This document shows, in pieces, positions 11,536 to 25,454 of a DNA stretch of 64,000 nt. The notes beneath the pieces are model-generated. The model saw only the letters and a program-made list of their open reading frames with translations, made no database searches and had not been told where the DNA came from. A program made the position numbers and the translations under genes. How positions within the stretch are numbered: the stretch's first letter is position 1; each line of letters begins with the position of its first letter. The DNA comes from Hymenopellis radicata. Lineage: Eukaryota; Basidiomycota; Agaricomycetes; Agaricales; Physalacriaceae. The stretch covers positions 1 to 64,000 of the forward strand of contig JADNRX010000255.1 of NCBI GenBank assembly GCA_015501595.1. Direction: 5' to 3'.

Positions 11536-13447
11536 CTAGTGTAGGTCATACATCGTCGGGCTTTGTGTCAGCTCGAAGCCAGCGACGTACTCCTTCAGTC
11601 TATCACGTGTGACCGTCATCCCGACATTGTAACAGTAACTTTCTGGCGATACCGTGCCGTAGCTCTGCTGAACGAAATACTCGCCGTTCAGGACGCCCGT
11701 TCCATCGAAAAGTTGAAACCTTTCGACGCGGTCCCTGCCCAGAAGACCAGCCTGGTACTGTTCTTCACGTGCATTATCTTGGACGCTATCCTGAAGAAGT
11801 TGGCGGAGGAGAGGCGGATTCAAAAACCATTCAATGTCGAAATATGGCACGTCGATTGCATGAAACCGTATAATCCGAATTGCAAGAACCCGGATGATAG
11901 TCGTGTCTGTCCCGGTGCGATGGATGAAACATATTTTGTTTTCCTTATTCCAGATTACTAGAGTAGGATGGTGCGACAAGCAATCCAATGGATCAAGACG
12001 AGCTTGCCGTAGGGATTGTATCATGGCTTCAGCATCGAGTTTGTCGTCATCCGGAGCAGACTGGTGAACGAAATTTGGTGCCCTGTAGTGATGATGAGAT
12101 AACGGCGTAACTAAAGTTCACAGCGAGATACCTTGTCACTGCTTCAGTAGCATTCCTTTGCACTGAGGCGTTCCGCGCCCGCGAAACATGCGCCAGTGTT
12201 TCGTCATAAGAAGGACCTTCTGGACGCGAGCGGCTGTAGGACCGTGGATCACCGCCAGGGACTAATGAATTGGGATTTTCCAGGCCGCGGGTCACCACAG
12301 AATCTCTACTCGTTTCCACTGGAGGACTCCGCCATCCGGATACAGGCGGTATGTGGTCTGTATACGATGTGGACGAAGAGGGGTTGAGTTGATGAACAAA
12401 GGAGACCTGAGAGTTATGAGGCGAGGGCCAGGCGGCGTAGGTATTCGTAGAATTTGACGGTTTGGAGAGCTCGTCGTCCTCATTAACAACCTCGAACACC
12501 TTGCGGTGGGGAGCGCGAACAGGATCGGCCGCGGAACCAGATGCCTTCGTGTGGAATGGGAGGGTACTGGAGGCCTGCATGTGAACACTGGCCGCAGAAG
12601 ACGGTCGACGAGGAGCTTGTGCAGTCACTCCTCCGAGTGTAGAAGGCCATGCAGAAGATGACGTCGATCTACGGCCGTTATCCATAGGCTGTGAAGCAGT
12701 GGGTTGCGGATGGCCCGAGCGTCGCTTCACTGTCGTTTGCGACGTTGAATGCATGGGCATGGGAATGGGAGGAATAGGAGCAGTTTCTGGGCGTGGCGGC
12801 ACCATCTGGGACGAGGCGGGGACGGCCATGACAGGTGGCTGATGAGGTGTTGATTTGGGTGAAGTCGAAGGTCGATGCACCGTTCGGGAACGCGGAGGGC
12901 CTGCCCTGGAGATGCGTTCATCGTCGGCGCGGAACTCGGACGCCGGGATTCGAGTATGTGTCCCTTGCTCTCTCTTAGCGCCCGGTATAAGGCCTGCAGA
13001 ACCATAAATTTGCGCGCGCGCAGCTATTGCGGCCTTAGCTCGTTGACCCAACTCGAAGATAGTCTTTGTCATATCGAGATTGAGCTTCCTAGTAGACACT
13101 GTCAGGAACGTCAATCACAGACCGCTGAAGAACCTACTCGACCGTGGTAATTTCGTCGGGAAACAGATTCAAAATGAAGTGGCGTCCGCGCCGGTCAAGC
13201 TCAAGGACGCCCTGCGTGATGGGTGGCAGTGAAACAGGCTTGACTTTGACGCGATTATCACTGCGAAGAATGTCAAGAACGTGCGCATCAAGAGAGTAAA
13301 TGACGTACTGTAGTCGCTTACGCTGGCTAAGGATCGAATTACAAATGCTGGTGGTAAGCGTTGGTAAAAGCGTTCGGGTTATAATTTTAATGGCGTAGTG
13401 TGCCCTGGCTTTTAAGCGCAGAATACTTTATTCGCGAAGTCAGACAT
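11536..13447 (-). CDS. Hypothetical protein with long low-complexity middle
   Basis: Start ATG at 13447 (MSDFANK), then an intron and RKRLQYVIYSLDAHVLDILRS, with phase-0 joining. Next come LELDRRGRHFILNLFPDEITTVE, a 49-nt intron and a long exon rich in Pro/Ser/Thr (roughly residues 90-330, e.g. PPRPETAPIPPIPMPM), predicted disordered. A last intron (about 12085-12132) joins to APNFVHQSAPDDDKLDAEAM and an ordered C-terminal domain with FHAIDVPYFDIEWFLNPPLL, ending at 11536. About 530 residues. No known family is recognised. The layout (small N-terminal module, disordered linker, C-terminal alpha/beta domain) is compatible with a regulatory or adaptor protein, but that is only inference. Confidence 0.58.
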
Positions 13448-13456
13448 TGGCTAAAA

Positions 13457-13822
13457 TCAATGCAGGCAAGACACGCACTCGTTAATAGTCTGTGGTGTGC
13501 GCATACAAAGCGTAGACAGCTTATGTAGTGCCAACTCCTGCTCCGCGAACGGCAAGCCTTCTAGTAGCGCCAGTCGCCTCTCATAATCCTGGGTCCACTC
13601 CTCCCACAGGCTGTTCATATCGCTTGCGTCCTCGTAGTATGCGACGAACACATCCTGGACATCGAACAACCACGTCGCCTTAGGCCACAGCTCGGGCCGC
13701 GTCTGGAAAAGCTTGTCCAGTTGATCGTACAATGATCTGCGAGCTATAGAGACAAAGAAGTGCAGAGTGCGGGCGTATCCGTCAGAGAAACTGCGAAGTT
13801 CAGCGGTGGTGGTGGCGGACAT
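13457..13822 (-). CDS. Hypothetical protein, 122 residues
   Basis: Frame starting MSATTTAELRSFSDGYARTL and ending INECVSCLH. It is charged and helix-rich (WEEWTQDYERRLALLEGLPFAEQELALHKL), probably an all-alpha fold. It ends ten bases above the next gene's start, so the two may be tail-to-head neighbours on the same strand. A longer version with upstream exons (up to about 14300) is possible, because minus-strand frames there look weakly coding. I could not find in-phase junctions to prove it. Confidence 0.42.
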   Translation of the reverse strand: MSATTTAELRSFSDGYARTLHFFVSIARRSLYDQLDKLFQTRPELWPKATWLFDVQDVFVAYYEDASDMNSLWEEWTQDYERRLALLEGLPFAEQELALHKLSTLCMRTPQTINECVSCLH

Positions 13823-13903
13823 TGGCCAAGGAGATAATCCATAGATCGATGGCGGTACTCTGTCAAAAGCGGCAACTGTCCCATACAATCGTATCCGGAG
13901 CAA

Positions 13904-15178
13904 ATCCGGGCGCCTATTTCATTGATTGTGGGAGACTGCCATGAATGCGTGATGGTGGGTCCACGACATGGCGGTCAGAAGAAAGAAGTGACGAGGGAGA
14001 ACTGATATCTGCAGGGTAAGACCTAAGGGGGTACCAGCAAGAAAACGTTGCCTTCGCCAGGTAGCATCGCATAACGGACGAGCGTGAAGCCTGACGGAGC
14101 GAATACGATTGTGCGGCCGATCAGGAGGTCTATGCTTCTGGGACCGAGGTCGCAACGTGTTATACACGTTGCAAGCGACAGTGGCCAAGAACAGGTCTCA
14201 GAAGCTGAGTCGGGGACCACGATATGGTAGCGAGGCGCCCCAGGATGAACCGTCCCGCTTTCGCATTGTAAGGTCCAAGTGCTTCGAACGATAAACAACA
14301 TCTTAGACGTAGAACATCATTCAGGATGACGTACACAACAATCAATGAGAACACTTACCACAAAAGGAAGGCCACAAGACTTGTCTCACCGGTGGGACTG
14401 ACATTTTGCGCCACACTTCAAACAGCTGCCGAATTTGTTCCCCCGGAGCGTAATTCGCGTATCAAAGTGGGAAAGTAAACGATTTGTAACGTGAAACACG
14501 TTAGAATCACTGAAAGAGTGAAATATGAGGCAGAATTTAGCTGAAAACAGAGCTTTGAACGGACCGAGTTTTTAAATTTCCTAAGGGCAACTGCAGGTCG
14601 ATGTCCTAGTGATGAATTGCTGTGCCGCTTGAAACCCCCGCCTCGTCCGGACTCCGGATGATGCGCTGGCGTTCAAATGATGTCTCCTAGGTACTGAACA
14701 ACTTGCTGCGAGGCATGAAACAGTGGGGACGAGAATGACAGGATATAGGATAAAGAAATGCAGAAGATTGGAGCGTCGTGGATAACAGTGAGTGGATAAT
14801 TGCGCCGAACCGAAGCAAAACGCGAAAGTACGGAGTGCGCACCTGTGGGGTTGGATTTGATTGCAAAGGGGGCGACAAGCGGGCTGGGGCCCATGAAGTG
14901 GCAGGAGATAGGACTTGCTATAATTGCTATTTTGCGAGGCGTTAAGGACGCTGTACAGGTATGATCATGGTAGGAATGAAGGGGAACGTGTTACGTACCT
15001 AGAATTGGAAATTTTATTTCTCGGCGCATGACGTTCGGGGAACGCCGAAATCACTCCTACTAGTAGCATTTGATTCTCTAAAGTTTCCACTACAGATAAT
15101 CTGGTCTAAAGCGCTTACTCGAACAGAGTGGCAAAAGATATAGCATCTGGAATGAATTACAAATTGTTCACAAGGCTA
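13904..15178. other. Unresolved intergenic stretch
   Basis: Minus-strand frames between 14023 and 14354 carry weak coding character but no family match. 14360-15178 shows nothing beyond AT-rich spacers. Confidence 0.35.
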
Positions 15179-17097
15179 TCAAACTACGCGGCCACGACTG
15201 CGCGTTAGCCACCCTTTTAAGACGCCCAGGTCGATCCTTCCCCGAATAATAAACAACAAACTCCTACTCTTCTTCGTCTTACATGCTCCCACAACCTTGA
15301 ATGTATTGAAAGAAGGTATCCATTGCGATGGAAGAGCACCAGGAACCACGCGGAACTCGTGTTCGCTCTTCACCATACTCTCGGGGCAAGCAGTGAAACG
15401 GACGAGCAGGTTCAGGGTACTATCTGTGCTGCATTTTCCATCACGCTCGACCCATAGACTGGCTTGCAACAACGGTGCAAGCACCTCGAAGAGTAAGTCC
15501 ACCCTTAGTTCCGCCCAGCAGGCATCGTCCTCGTCCGCCACGAAGCTGGAATCTGTTACCCTCCAGCGCACCGGAATGTCCTTGCGCTCAAAGACATAAT
15601 CGTCCATGAAGAGCGGATTCGCGTCGAAGAGCAAAAGCAGGCGATCAGGCTCCACCCATTCATATGGACGTGAGCTACGCTTGGGCTCCTTCGCCACCGC
15701 CTCCAATATCTCCTTTTTCTCTAGGGAGACATCGGTGTAGGAGGATTTCCCTTTGTTGGATTGAAGGCCAGCATACTGAGCGAAAGGCGAACCGACGTCA
15801 GGAGGTTCGTATTGAGGCAGGTCTACCTTGAGACCACCATGGGGGGTTGGCTCCCAGAAGGCGTGGTGATGGAGTAAACCCTCCACGACGTTTGGTTGCT
15901 CCGCGGAAGCGGTAGGGGCAGCCGTGCCCATGACACGAGAGGACGACGGTCCCGCTAGATCATTGTCCCGCCAAAAAGGGCTCGGAGCGTGACTAGACAG
16001 GCAGTCAGCGAAAAGTGTAAGTTCGGGAACGGAAAGTACTTACAATGCTGAGGGCGTCCAGGGCGTGCTAGCCCTCGTGGAGAAACCTTCGTCGGTTGGG
16101 GAAAATGATGAGACCGACGGTGTCGGTGTGGCAGGAATTCTTGCTCTTTCAAAATTCATGCTTCTACAAGAGACTGAGTTCCACCTCAAACAGACTTATT
16201 TGGGGAAAGCATACCTGTCGTTCTCCTTCGCCGCTTTCTCGGCAATTCGTGCGGCCTGGCGACTGACGCTATCCTTAGCGCCGTCGTAGGGAACAACCTC
16301 GCGGGCCTGCACTTCACGTTGAGTTGCATTGCTCCACGTTCGACGTCGAACTTGTCCTGATACCGGTGTCCAGTTACTGCGATGTGAAGTCAGTCGTGTT
16401 ATAAATCGACAGTCGAAGAATTACTTCAAAATTTCCAGAGCGTTCGACACTCCAATTCTCTCGCTTGCATTCAAAACCCCGGGATGGAGCCGCAAGACGT
16501 GTTCAAAGTCATCTGCATTGGGTAGTTCGTCTACATCGCAGCGTTTCCAGGTAGGAATCTTTCTATCTGCTCGTCAAGTAAGATCAGACGGGATGAAAAC
16601 TGGTACGCACAAATACTTTATGGTTGAATCAACGGATTGCATTATCATCTGAGGGTTTCCGAGCATCAACGGCATAACGTCGTTTATGAGCGCGCTCGTG
16701 ATGATCGTCGTGACTTCGTTGTATAGACGCGTGCTGCTAGACACCAATCAATCAGATTCCGAGGCAAACTATACTGCCTTACTTACTCCCTATCGATCCT
16801 TCGGGTCATCGCACCTTGGAACTCGTTCCTTTGCTGCATCATCACGAGAAAGGTATCGCGGTACTCCTTGTAAGATTTCAACCCCAAGAGTCGCGATTTC
16901 AATTGCGCCCTCAAGTGTCCGCAGTCCTCTTCCAAAGTCTTGCTACGGGGTTCGACTGCCTGTCGTTCGAGAGGATGATTAGATTGGTTCTGAATGAATT
17001 GCTTCTCGGCGAGATTATGTTGTATTGAGGACGCCACGACGCGAGCAATCCTATCCATGGATTCGACGACCACCTGGGCATCGTGCGTCCCAGACAT
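15179..17097 (-). CDS. Hypothetical protein, about 560 residues
   Basis: Starts MSGTHDAQVVVESMDRIARV at 17097. Exons join in phase through RRIDRD/STRLYNEVTTIITSAL, MLGNPQMIMQSVDSTIKYL/KIPTWKRCDVDELPNADDF, LEILK/NWTPVSGQVRRR, AAKENDR/SMNFERARIP and TPSAF/HAPSPFWRDND into a 250-codon last exon. The N-terminus is probably coiled coil (residues 1-110, Glu/Gln/Arg-rich); a Ser/Thr/Pro-rich linker follows. The C-terminal 170 residues look globular (YEWVEPDRLLLLFDANPLFMDDYVF, WAELRVDLLFEVLAPLLQ). No family is recognised. The last domain ends in the basic tail TRSRGRVV. Confidence 0.58.
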
Positions 17098-17307
17098 GAT
17101 GGTAAGGAAAAGAGCTGTCTAAGCGCCTATCTGCCGCATGTTTGCCTCGTGATAGACCTCGGTCTTTTGGAAACGGCATTCGGTGATTTCAATTTGTCAC
17201 CTGGTCAAAGTTCTCAAGTGAAGCGACATACGACAGATGATACAGACAGAGGATACAATTTTACAGAGACTAAGAGGAAAAGGGTCATACAACATCTTTT
17301 CTGCCTT

Positions 17308-19509
17308 CTAGTTCTGCCCCGTCATGCAGAACACACTAATCGACCTTCCCAAATAATCCGTCAAATCCTGAGTAGAGCAGCGACACGTAATGATGCACGA
17401 AAGCTCTCCCCTCTGAAAGTTCATGCCGGCGACTTCGTAGTGCTGACTCGGATTCAGAGTTCTGAATTCAAACTTGGGCCGCCCAGCCCCAGACCATAAC
17501 ATCATCGGGCGAGTATGAAGAAGATCCAACGCGTGCTCCCTCTGCCGTTCGGGGGTGACTCGCTGAAGTAGATGTATCAGAGTCGCCTTCGTATGGACCT
17601 CCTTTACATCGAACCAGGTGGATTGCCCGGGAGTGGCTACACAGACAGCATCAGTCACTTCCCAGGGGACGCCTGTATCCAGGAAAATGAAAGAGATTCC
17701 CCCATTTCCAGGAAGATCTTTGACAACAGAAAAGGGATAGTCGAGAAAGGTCTGCACCAACTTAGCTCTCTGGCTGTCTCCCCCGGCCCGAAAGCTCTCA
17801 GGGAAGTCGCGGTCTAGTGAGTGTTGGGCGTCGTGTTGGTGCGACTGAGGGGAGGTATGGAAGGCATCGTCGTATGCAGGCGGAATGGGGTCATGGATAG
17901 GGAAAGGCGTGTGCATGAAATTGAAATGCCGAGCGTCCTGCTGAATGATATACGGAGCCTCTCGTCCAGCGAAGTCCTCTGACTGAGGATCCCGGTATTC
18001 GAGCCATCGTGTAGGTTGGTAACGAAAGGGAGACCCAGGGAAATCCTCAAGGACGCGACCATCCTCATGGATTACCCGAGGGAGTTCATGTCCTCCTCGT
18101 TGGCTGGATCATGAGGCCTAGAGCGTACGTTGGGCTCCTGGCTGTTAAGCGACTCCTCCGTACCCATATCTTGGCATCCATTCGTTTCGTCCAGAATAAT
18201 TGAAGAGGCATCGGAGTTCAGACTGTCCAGACTGGGGCTTCGATCGTGTCTCGTACGCTCACTACCGAAGAATAAGGATCGAGGAACACGGCAGGCGGCT
18301 ATAATAGACTCGCCTATCGAAGAACTCCCAGGCTGAGGATGCAGAGCTCGTGTTGACCTCGAGGCGCCCACGAGGCGGGGGCAGTTGCGAGTCCCTGCCA
18401 ATTATGTCACGCATATTGGGCACGATGCTTGCACCGGTCGCATGCCGTCCTGAGGCCTCGTCGTTGTCGTACCGTCCTTGCGTATCGAGATGCGAAGACG
18501 ATCTGCGCATTTTGAGACAGATTAAACGAGTGGCGGAAATCAACTTACGCATACGGGGGTTTAATAGCAGAATCCAATGGATCAAAACTCTCGCTACGTG
18601 TATGACTTGCTGGCGCAATGACAGGTTTCAAAGGAACAGATCTAGCGAAACAAATGATTATTGATTAAAGTTGCTCTTCGATGTAAAAGAGGGGGACGTA
18701 CTCTAGTGCCTTTATCAGTTTACAAAGAGCGGCGCTATCCCTAGGCTCTAGCGTATTATGCTCGCCGACGTTCTCATCGGGAACGATCTCCTTCATTATA
18801 AACGGGCTGGGTAAAGACCACTGGTCAGGGATACCTTGACGCCTGGTCGATGTCAGAGAGGAATGAGGTATTATACCTCGGACCGAGACTCACAGGTGCT
18901 GTTCCATCCAATCAACGATAGCCCAGCCCAAGTAGTAGGGTATTTGTCTGACAATGTTGCCCGTCAAGACCCTCAAGGCGCATTCGGCATGTGCACGTTG
19001 CATTGCAGGACTGGAAAGAAGGTCAATGCTAATCCACGGTAATTTCGGAGGAAACGCACGGATTAGACTTGTTCGTGACAGCGAGGTGCAGCTTGCCAAA
19101 GAAAAGGTTAAGCCCCGGATCGCCGAATGCAAGACTCAAACGCTCCTCGTTTAGTCGCTCAGCGGTGTGGGTATACTCCGAAGACTTCGAGACAGCACCG
19201 TGTTCTCTCTTGAGGACTTGAGCCAATCTTAGACATGTGGCCAACGCGCGGCCGATCGTGTCACAGAAGTGCATGCTCCTAGGGTTCAATTGCAATGGCT
19301 TTTGCGCTGGCATAGTGATGGATGACGATAAGAGGGTGCTTCCGGTATAGATTCTCCTCGTGACCTATATCGCCTTCCATCAATTCAGCAATGGGCAAGA
19401 GAGTCCCAAACAAGGCATTGGTCCCTCCTAGGAACGACCTTAGTGTGCCCCAATTCACACACGAGTGATAGGCTTTCAGCGGAGCTAAAACGTCAGGGAC
19501 GTATGCCAT
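17308..19509 (-). CDS. Hypothetical intron-rich protein; borders approximate
   Basis: Likely start MAYVPDVLAPLKAYHSC at 19509. Coding-like blocks follow: FCDTIGRALATCLRLAQVLK, a segment ending LGWAIVDWMEQHL with a GTGAGT donor, MKEIVPDENVGEHNTLE, then KALE/SVPLKPVIAPASHTRSE joined in phase across a GTACGT...CTAG intron. Later come a Ser-rich linker (RSSSHLDTQGRYDND) and a last exon beginning upstream of 17916 that includes FPGSPFRYQPTRWLEYRDPQ and FRTLNPSQHYEVAGMNF, ending at 17308. One junction near 18060-18100 could not be resolved in phase, so this may be two genes (a stop about 18664 is the alternative end of the first). No family recognised. Confidence 0.42.
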
Positions 19510-19748
19510 GCACGAGAGTAGGTCGTTTTGGCGAAGAGCGAGGCCATATTGTCAGAGCTGTAAGGAACCAGAACGGCGATGATGGTCGCAAAAAAGAAGG
19601 CGGCAGTTACCTAATTAGGAAGCGCATCTTGGGATCACTCGTCTCGATTCGGGGAAATGAGATATGATATATGCAGGACATTAACACACAAAGCCGCACA
19701 GCGACATGAAATAGGTAATAAAAAGTGCTGAAGAAGAGAAACTATGTC

Positions 19749-21018
19749 TTATTGCCTCCGCGCCTTTGATTTCTGAGGTTTGGCAACATATGCGAACTCC
19801 GTATGCCACTCGGTAGCAGCTTTAGCCCTGTAGAGTGCGATCAGGCGAAGCTCGTTGAACTTGGGAATCGGTAGTCCTTCGCATCCCTTGTGCTTGAACG
19901 CCACAGAGGAATCCGCCGGTTTCTTTAGGATAGAAGCATAGATCCTAGAGATCACGATGGCAAGAGAGCGATGGGAAAGCTCTCCATGAGCGCAACGCGT
20001 AAAAATCGGCTGGGTGGTAATACCATAACCATTGAGCTAGGATAGACAAGCCGTCAATATCATGACGTAGATCATTCACACACGCGAGACGTACCCTTAT
20101 CTGGAGGTACAACACGTCGGGCAACTGGTGATCCGAGCTGGACAGAAGCGATTTTTCCAATGTCATTTCCTCTTCGGCAAGTAGCTGGGCCATGCTGATA
20201 CCCAGCGACCGCCCTCCCTCCGTTATATCAAGACGGTCCTTGAAGGGAATGTAATGAGAAATACGTTCTGGATGTGGCATCTCCCTCGGGCGAAGAACTC
20301 GGAGCTTAAGCTCTTCCCTCTTAGAGGGATCGACTACTGCGATGGGGACAAAATCTGGCAGCTAGAGAACTATGAGCACAGACGAAGATATTTCAACCCT
20401 TCGACGTACATGGTAGACAGGGAACTGAGCATCCTTATACTCGAGTAAGCAACCCTGTTTGCAGCGAGGAGGAGGCTGTTTCTTCTAAGCCAGAGCGAAT
20501 CAGACAATATAAGAAACTTACGGGTACGCCAGGGAGGTTGACCAGGAAGTTGGTCTGGTACGAAAAGCAGATGGAGTCCCCGCGCGCACGAGCGATGTAT
20601 TGTTCAACTTGACCTGCGGACTAACGTGGGAGCATGAGCGACGAACAGAAATCTCTAGCAAACATATCACCTTGACCCTCTGAGCATGACCTTTCGGGTT
20701 CATCATGTTGACTGCATAAGTTGGAGAATAAGTAGACTTGGAGTAGGGCTTGAGCTATGGAAAACGTGAGCTTTAATGTAGGTAGAAAGACATTGAGGTT
20801 GTACCGCATGAGGGGACTGTCGAGAACGATGAGCTTGGAACAGCTCAGAGTGAGTGAATAACTTACGTGGATGGGCGATGGCGCATTACTGGACGCGTGA
20901 CGACTACGCGGTGGGGTCGATGGTGCTGAATACCCGCCAAGTTCGCCGTAGTAGCGCTGCTGGGAAGAACTGGCGGATGTCGATCCGGCGACATTGGAGT
21001 AGATAGGGTAGTTGTTCA
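19749..21018 (-). CDS. Hypothetical protein with conserved-looking C-terminal block
   Basis: Start MNNYPIYSNVAGSTSASSS at 21018; the N-terminus is Ser/Pro-rich. Recognisable coding blocks are VEQYIARARGDSICFSYQTNFLVNLPGVP, YKDAQFPVYHVRRVE (after a GTAAGT intron), MPHPERISHYIPFKDRLDITEGGRSLG and the final exon with KKPADSSVAFKHKGCEGLPIPKFNELRLIALYRAK, which ends in the basic KPQKSKARRQ at 19749. The basic C-terminus and a mostly helical middle are visible, but no named domain. The exon order is supported by canonical donors; the junctions between 20700 and 20870 remain uncertain. Confidence 0.48.
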
Positions 21019-21982
21019 TGGTGGGATGTGAGACGAGAAAATTAGTGAAAGACTGATGAAGGAATGACGAGGAGGTGGGCAGATAGGTGTGGGTGGTCGT
21101 CTACCTAGTCACGACTTTATACCTCGGACAACAATGGAAGGCGCGTGGCTACATATATAGAAATAATGTCCATTGTATCATTTCCGCTATCAGTTTAGAG
21201 GCAACAATGGCGACGAGTCAGACGAATATGGCAACTCACTGAGATCGAGATGCTCGAACAATGCGTCCACAATGGCCGGGCATAACAAATTTGTTGATCT
21301 GTCCATACAAAGGTCCAAGTACCGGCAGATTTAACGATCGGACCATAGCCCTGTGGACAATGAGAGCAAACGTGGCGTTCGAAGGAAATTTTAGAAGCGT
21401 TCGGCTTAACGGGTTGGGAAGAGTTCAGCAACGAACATACTAGATTCGTACAAATCGAGAGACTGTGCGAAGGTTTGGACGTCTCGGGCCACTTCGCAGA
21501 CCATTGAGGCAGTTTCCTGGCAATGCTGATGAAAGTGGAACAGAAACCTGCCTGTGACGTCACGTCACGTCCAATGCTCAACTGCGGACCACGTTCGACA
21601 CTTTGCCCTGATGGCATAAGTCTTTGTTCGCCTTAATTTTAGCCAACCCCAGAATCGATTGGGAAGAACAATTGGAGAAATATGATATACAGTGCGAACA
21701 CATGTCGAACATTCGAACGCTTCCGACTCACATGTCGCGTTCTTCAGGTCGGTTTCGCCACCTAGCACCGGCTTGAATGCTAGCTCTACCCACGAGCTTC
21801 AGCGCGGATTCTGACAGTCATACAGGGAACGGCGTCCTTGCAGCCGCAGCCTACATTCCTTCCTGGTTCTTGTGCCACTTAGACGTGTTACTAGAGCCAT
21901 AAGAAATAGCGGGTGTTCTCTCTTCAGCCCTTGTGGGCGCGACGGACTCTATTCTAATTCTAAAGTTCTATGGTACGTACAT
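21019..21982. other. Unresolved stretch; weak minus-strand coding signal
   Basis: A minus-strand frame at 21195-21617 contains a Cys/His-bearing patch (HVCSHCPQGYGP) that could be part of a small gene, but no full zinc-finger pattern or start exon is visible. The rest carries no signal. Confidence 0.35.
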
Positions 21983-23311
<1,329 letters not shown>

Positions 23312-23659
23312 GATGAGGAACAGAAACCAAGATTCAGCGGGAAAGAGGGCAGACTAAGGGAGACGAAGGCTTGCATGTTGGTCGTTAAAAGCAAGGTCAA
23401 TCATTGATAATTTACCGGTGAACGGAAGCTGACTGAGGTTGTGCGTAATTGCGATGACCCAATACATGCTCGAGTCGATACTGTGTCGCTTATAAATATG
23501 TTCATCTATCAATGCGAAAATAGAATCGTGGTTATGGTTGAAATTTTGAAAAGAGAAGATAGTGACATTGAGATACGCCTCCGTCATACAAGTGACTAAC
23601 TGGTAGTAAGCTACTATGACTAAGAGGAGTAACAGATCACCTGAGGTAACTACAGACAG

Positions 23660-24556
23660 TTGTCTCAGATAACCATCATGTCAAAGAAGCCGTACAAGGA
23701 GTACAACGAGCTCGCTGAAATCGCGAAAGATACACTTAAAGCTGTCGAATCTGGCGCGTTCACCCTCCCCTCAGGCGCCGTCCACGACCTCAAACCCGGT
23801 CTGGCGCGCGCCACTCAGCTGGCGACGTATTATCCCGTCGAATCCTCCTTGTCCTCATGGAAAACAAGCCCATGGCCTCCCTACATGTACATCAAAGAGA
23901 TATCCACCCTCGATGCCGCGCATCAGATGTACACCGAATGCAACGGCGCCCGGCCTATAGGCATTCTGAACTTTGCGAACGCGGTTCATCCTGGGGGCGG
24001 ATTCCTCACTGGATCGAGGGCTCAGGAGGAGTCTATAGCGCGGTCGTCGACGCTCTACCATACACTGCAGACGGAGGAGACAAAGAAGTACTATGAAGAG
24101 CATGAGAAGACCTATCGCTCGGATGGCGGGTTCTCATCTGCTGCGATGATATATTCGCCTGGGGTGGAGGTGTTTAGGACGCATGATGGCGGGTGGATGC
24201 AGCCGTTTCCTGTCGATGTGCTGACGTGTGCAGCTGTTAATGCGTTTGCTGCTAGAGCCTACGTCAAGGTACCGAAAGAGGTTTTGAACAAGAGGATAGA
24301 GGACGCAATGCGGGAGCGGATGGGACGCATTCTGTTCTTGTTCGAGCAAAGAGGTATAAAGGATATTGTCCTTGGGAGCTTTGGAACTGGGGCGTTTGGA
24401 TGCGAGATTGAGATGGTGGTGAATATCTGGGTTGAGCTTCTTGGACGAGGCGGGCGGTTCAGCAGATCGTTTGACCATGTTATTTTTGCCATTCTAGGTC
24501 GACCTACATTGGACGAGTTCACGAAAGTCTATAATAAGGGTATGAAGCGTCGATAG
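23660..24556 (+). CDS. Microbial-type poly(ADP-ribose) glycohydrolase-like protein (TIGR02452/DUF2263)
   Basis: Single uninterrupted frame of 298 codons; the start is either Met1 or Met7 (MSKKPYKEYNELAE). The PARG signature is complete: NFANAVHPGGGFLTGSRAQEESIARSS (residues about 108-134), i.e. the GGG ADP-ribose loop followed by the catalytic QEE pair with Glu as general acid. The LGSFGTGAFGCE block near residue 235 matches the later macrodomain-like phosphate loop. Length and order fit the compact bacterial/fungal PARG family, which removes poly(ADP-ribose) chains. It stands out as intronless among neighbours that have a splice site every 100-200 bases. Confidence 0.9.
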   Translation: MSQITIMSKKPYKEYNELAEIAKDTLKAVESGAFTLPSGAVHDLKPGLARATQLATYYPVESSLSSWKTSPWPPYMYIKEISTLDAAHQMYTECNGARPIGILNFANAVHPGGGFLTGSRAQEESIARSSTLYHTLQTEETKKYYEEHEKTYRSDGGFSSAAMIYSPGVEVFRTHDGGWMQPFPVDVLTCAAVNAFAARAYVKVPKEVLNKRIEDAMRERMGRILFLFEQRGIKDIVLGSFGTGAFGCEIEMVVNIWVELLGRGGRFSRSFDHVIFAILGRPTLDEFTKVYNKGMKRR

Positions 24557-25429
24557 CGAATTCGGTTGCTCGTTACTTACTGTACTAGAGATCATTCTCC
24601 CTTGCGATCATTCTGAATGCCATCCATCTTGCGTATGTCGGCTGATGGAACTCGTGGTACAGTAAGGCACAAGGAATGATTGTTGAACTATAGTTCGCGA
24701 GTACGAGCGGACGAAAGTTTCAATTTGAGGTCTTTGTCACAGACACGTGATGCTGTAACTCCTCTTTCCGTTACCGTCATCATGTCCGCGCAGGCTGTAG
24801 TTCGCACTTGACGAGTCTCTGACACTCGCGCACAGAGCAGCATGGTCTCTCGGACACTCGCGCACAGAGCAGCATGGTCTCTCGTCCTTTCCCCACCCTC
24901 CACTCCCATTGCGTATCGACCTCTGTTAATTGGCTTCATTTACACGCGTTACAGTTAATGTGCTGTACTGCAGTCGCTCGCCGGAGCCCGAAGGTTTCCC
25001 CAACTCGCGCAGTCCTGAAGTGCATAGCTCTCATGAAGAGCATCATAGGATAAGAGTAATGCAAAGACCTGGCAAAGACACAAACCTTCCGGACGTTCCG
25101 CGGCTTGCTTTCGGTGTCTGGGCCGACCCCGTCGGCCGAACAACGTCACGACGATAATGCAGAGTCAGCTGGTTGGTTTGGTGCAAATTCCCTGACGCTG
25201 ACCACCAAGCATCATAGTCCGCCTTTCGCCTGCGCGCTATCGTCCGCGAAGGTAAAAGATGCACTTAATATCTTGTCATGCCATCCTCAGCCCTCGCCTC
25301 GTGCAGTAGGCTCGCCTTCATCTGCGCCATTTTGTCGTTATCAAGCATCAAATGATCCAGTCAGCAACCGGCAGAACGTTAATCCCAGGATAAAAGGAGG
25401 AAGGGCAAGAGACCCGACGCGTCCATCGC
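24557..25429. other. Intergenic region with short tandem duplication
   Basis: No supported gene. It contains the 32-base tandem repeat listed separately and several short reverse-palindromic CG-rich words. It ends where homology to the second transporter copy begins. Confidence 0.45.
24815..24884. repeat. 32-base tandem duplication
   Basis: The word starting 'gacactcgcgcacagagcag' at 24821 recurs exactly 32 bases later at 24853. A third partial copy ('gagtctctgacactc') lies at the left edge. Confidence 0.9.
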
Positions 25430-25454
25430 CATCCCTTCCCCCCTTGGCAGCGAG

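Noticed and set aside
11563..11961. Plus-strand 132-residue frame
   Set aside because: It is antisense to the better-supported minus-strand C-terminal exon of the gene at 11536-13447.
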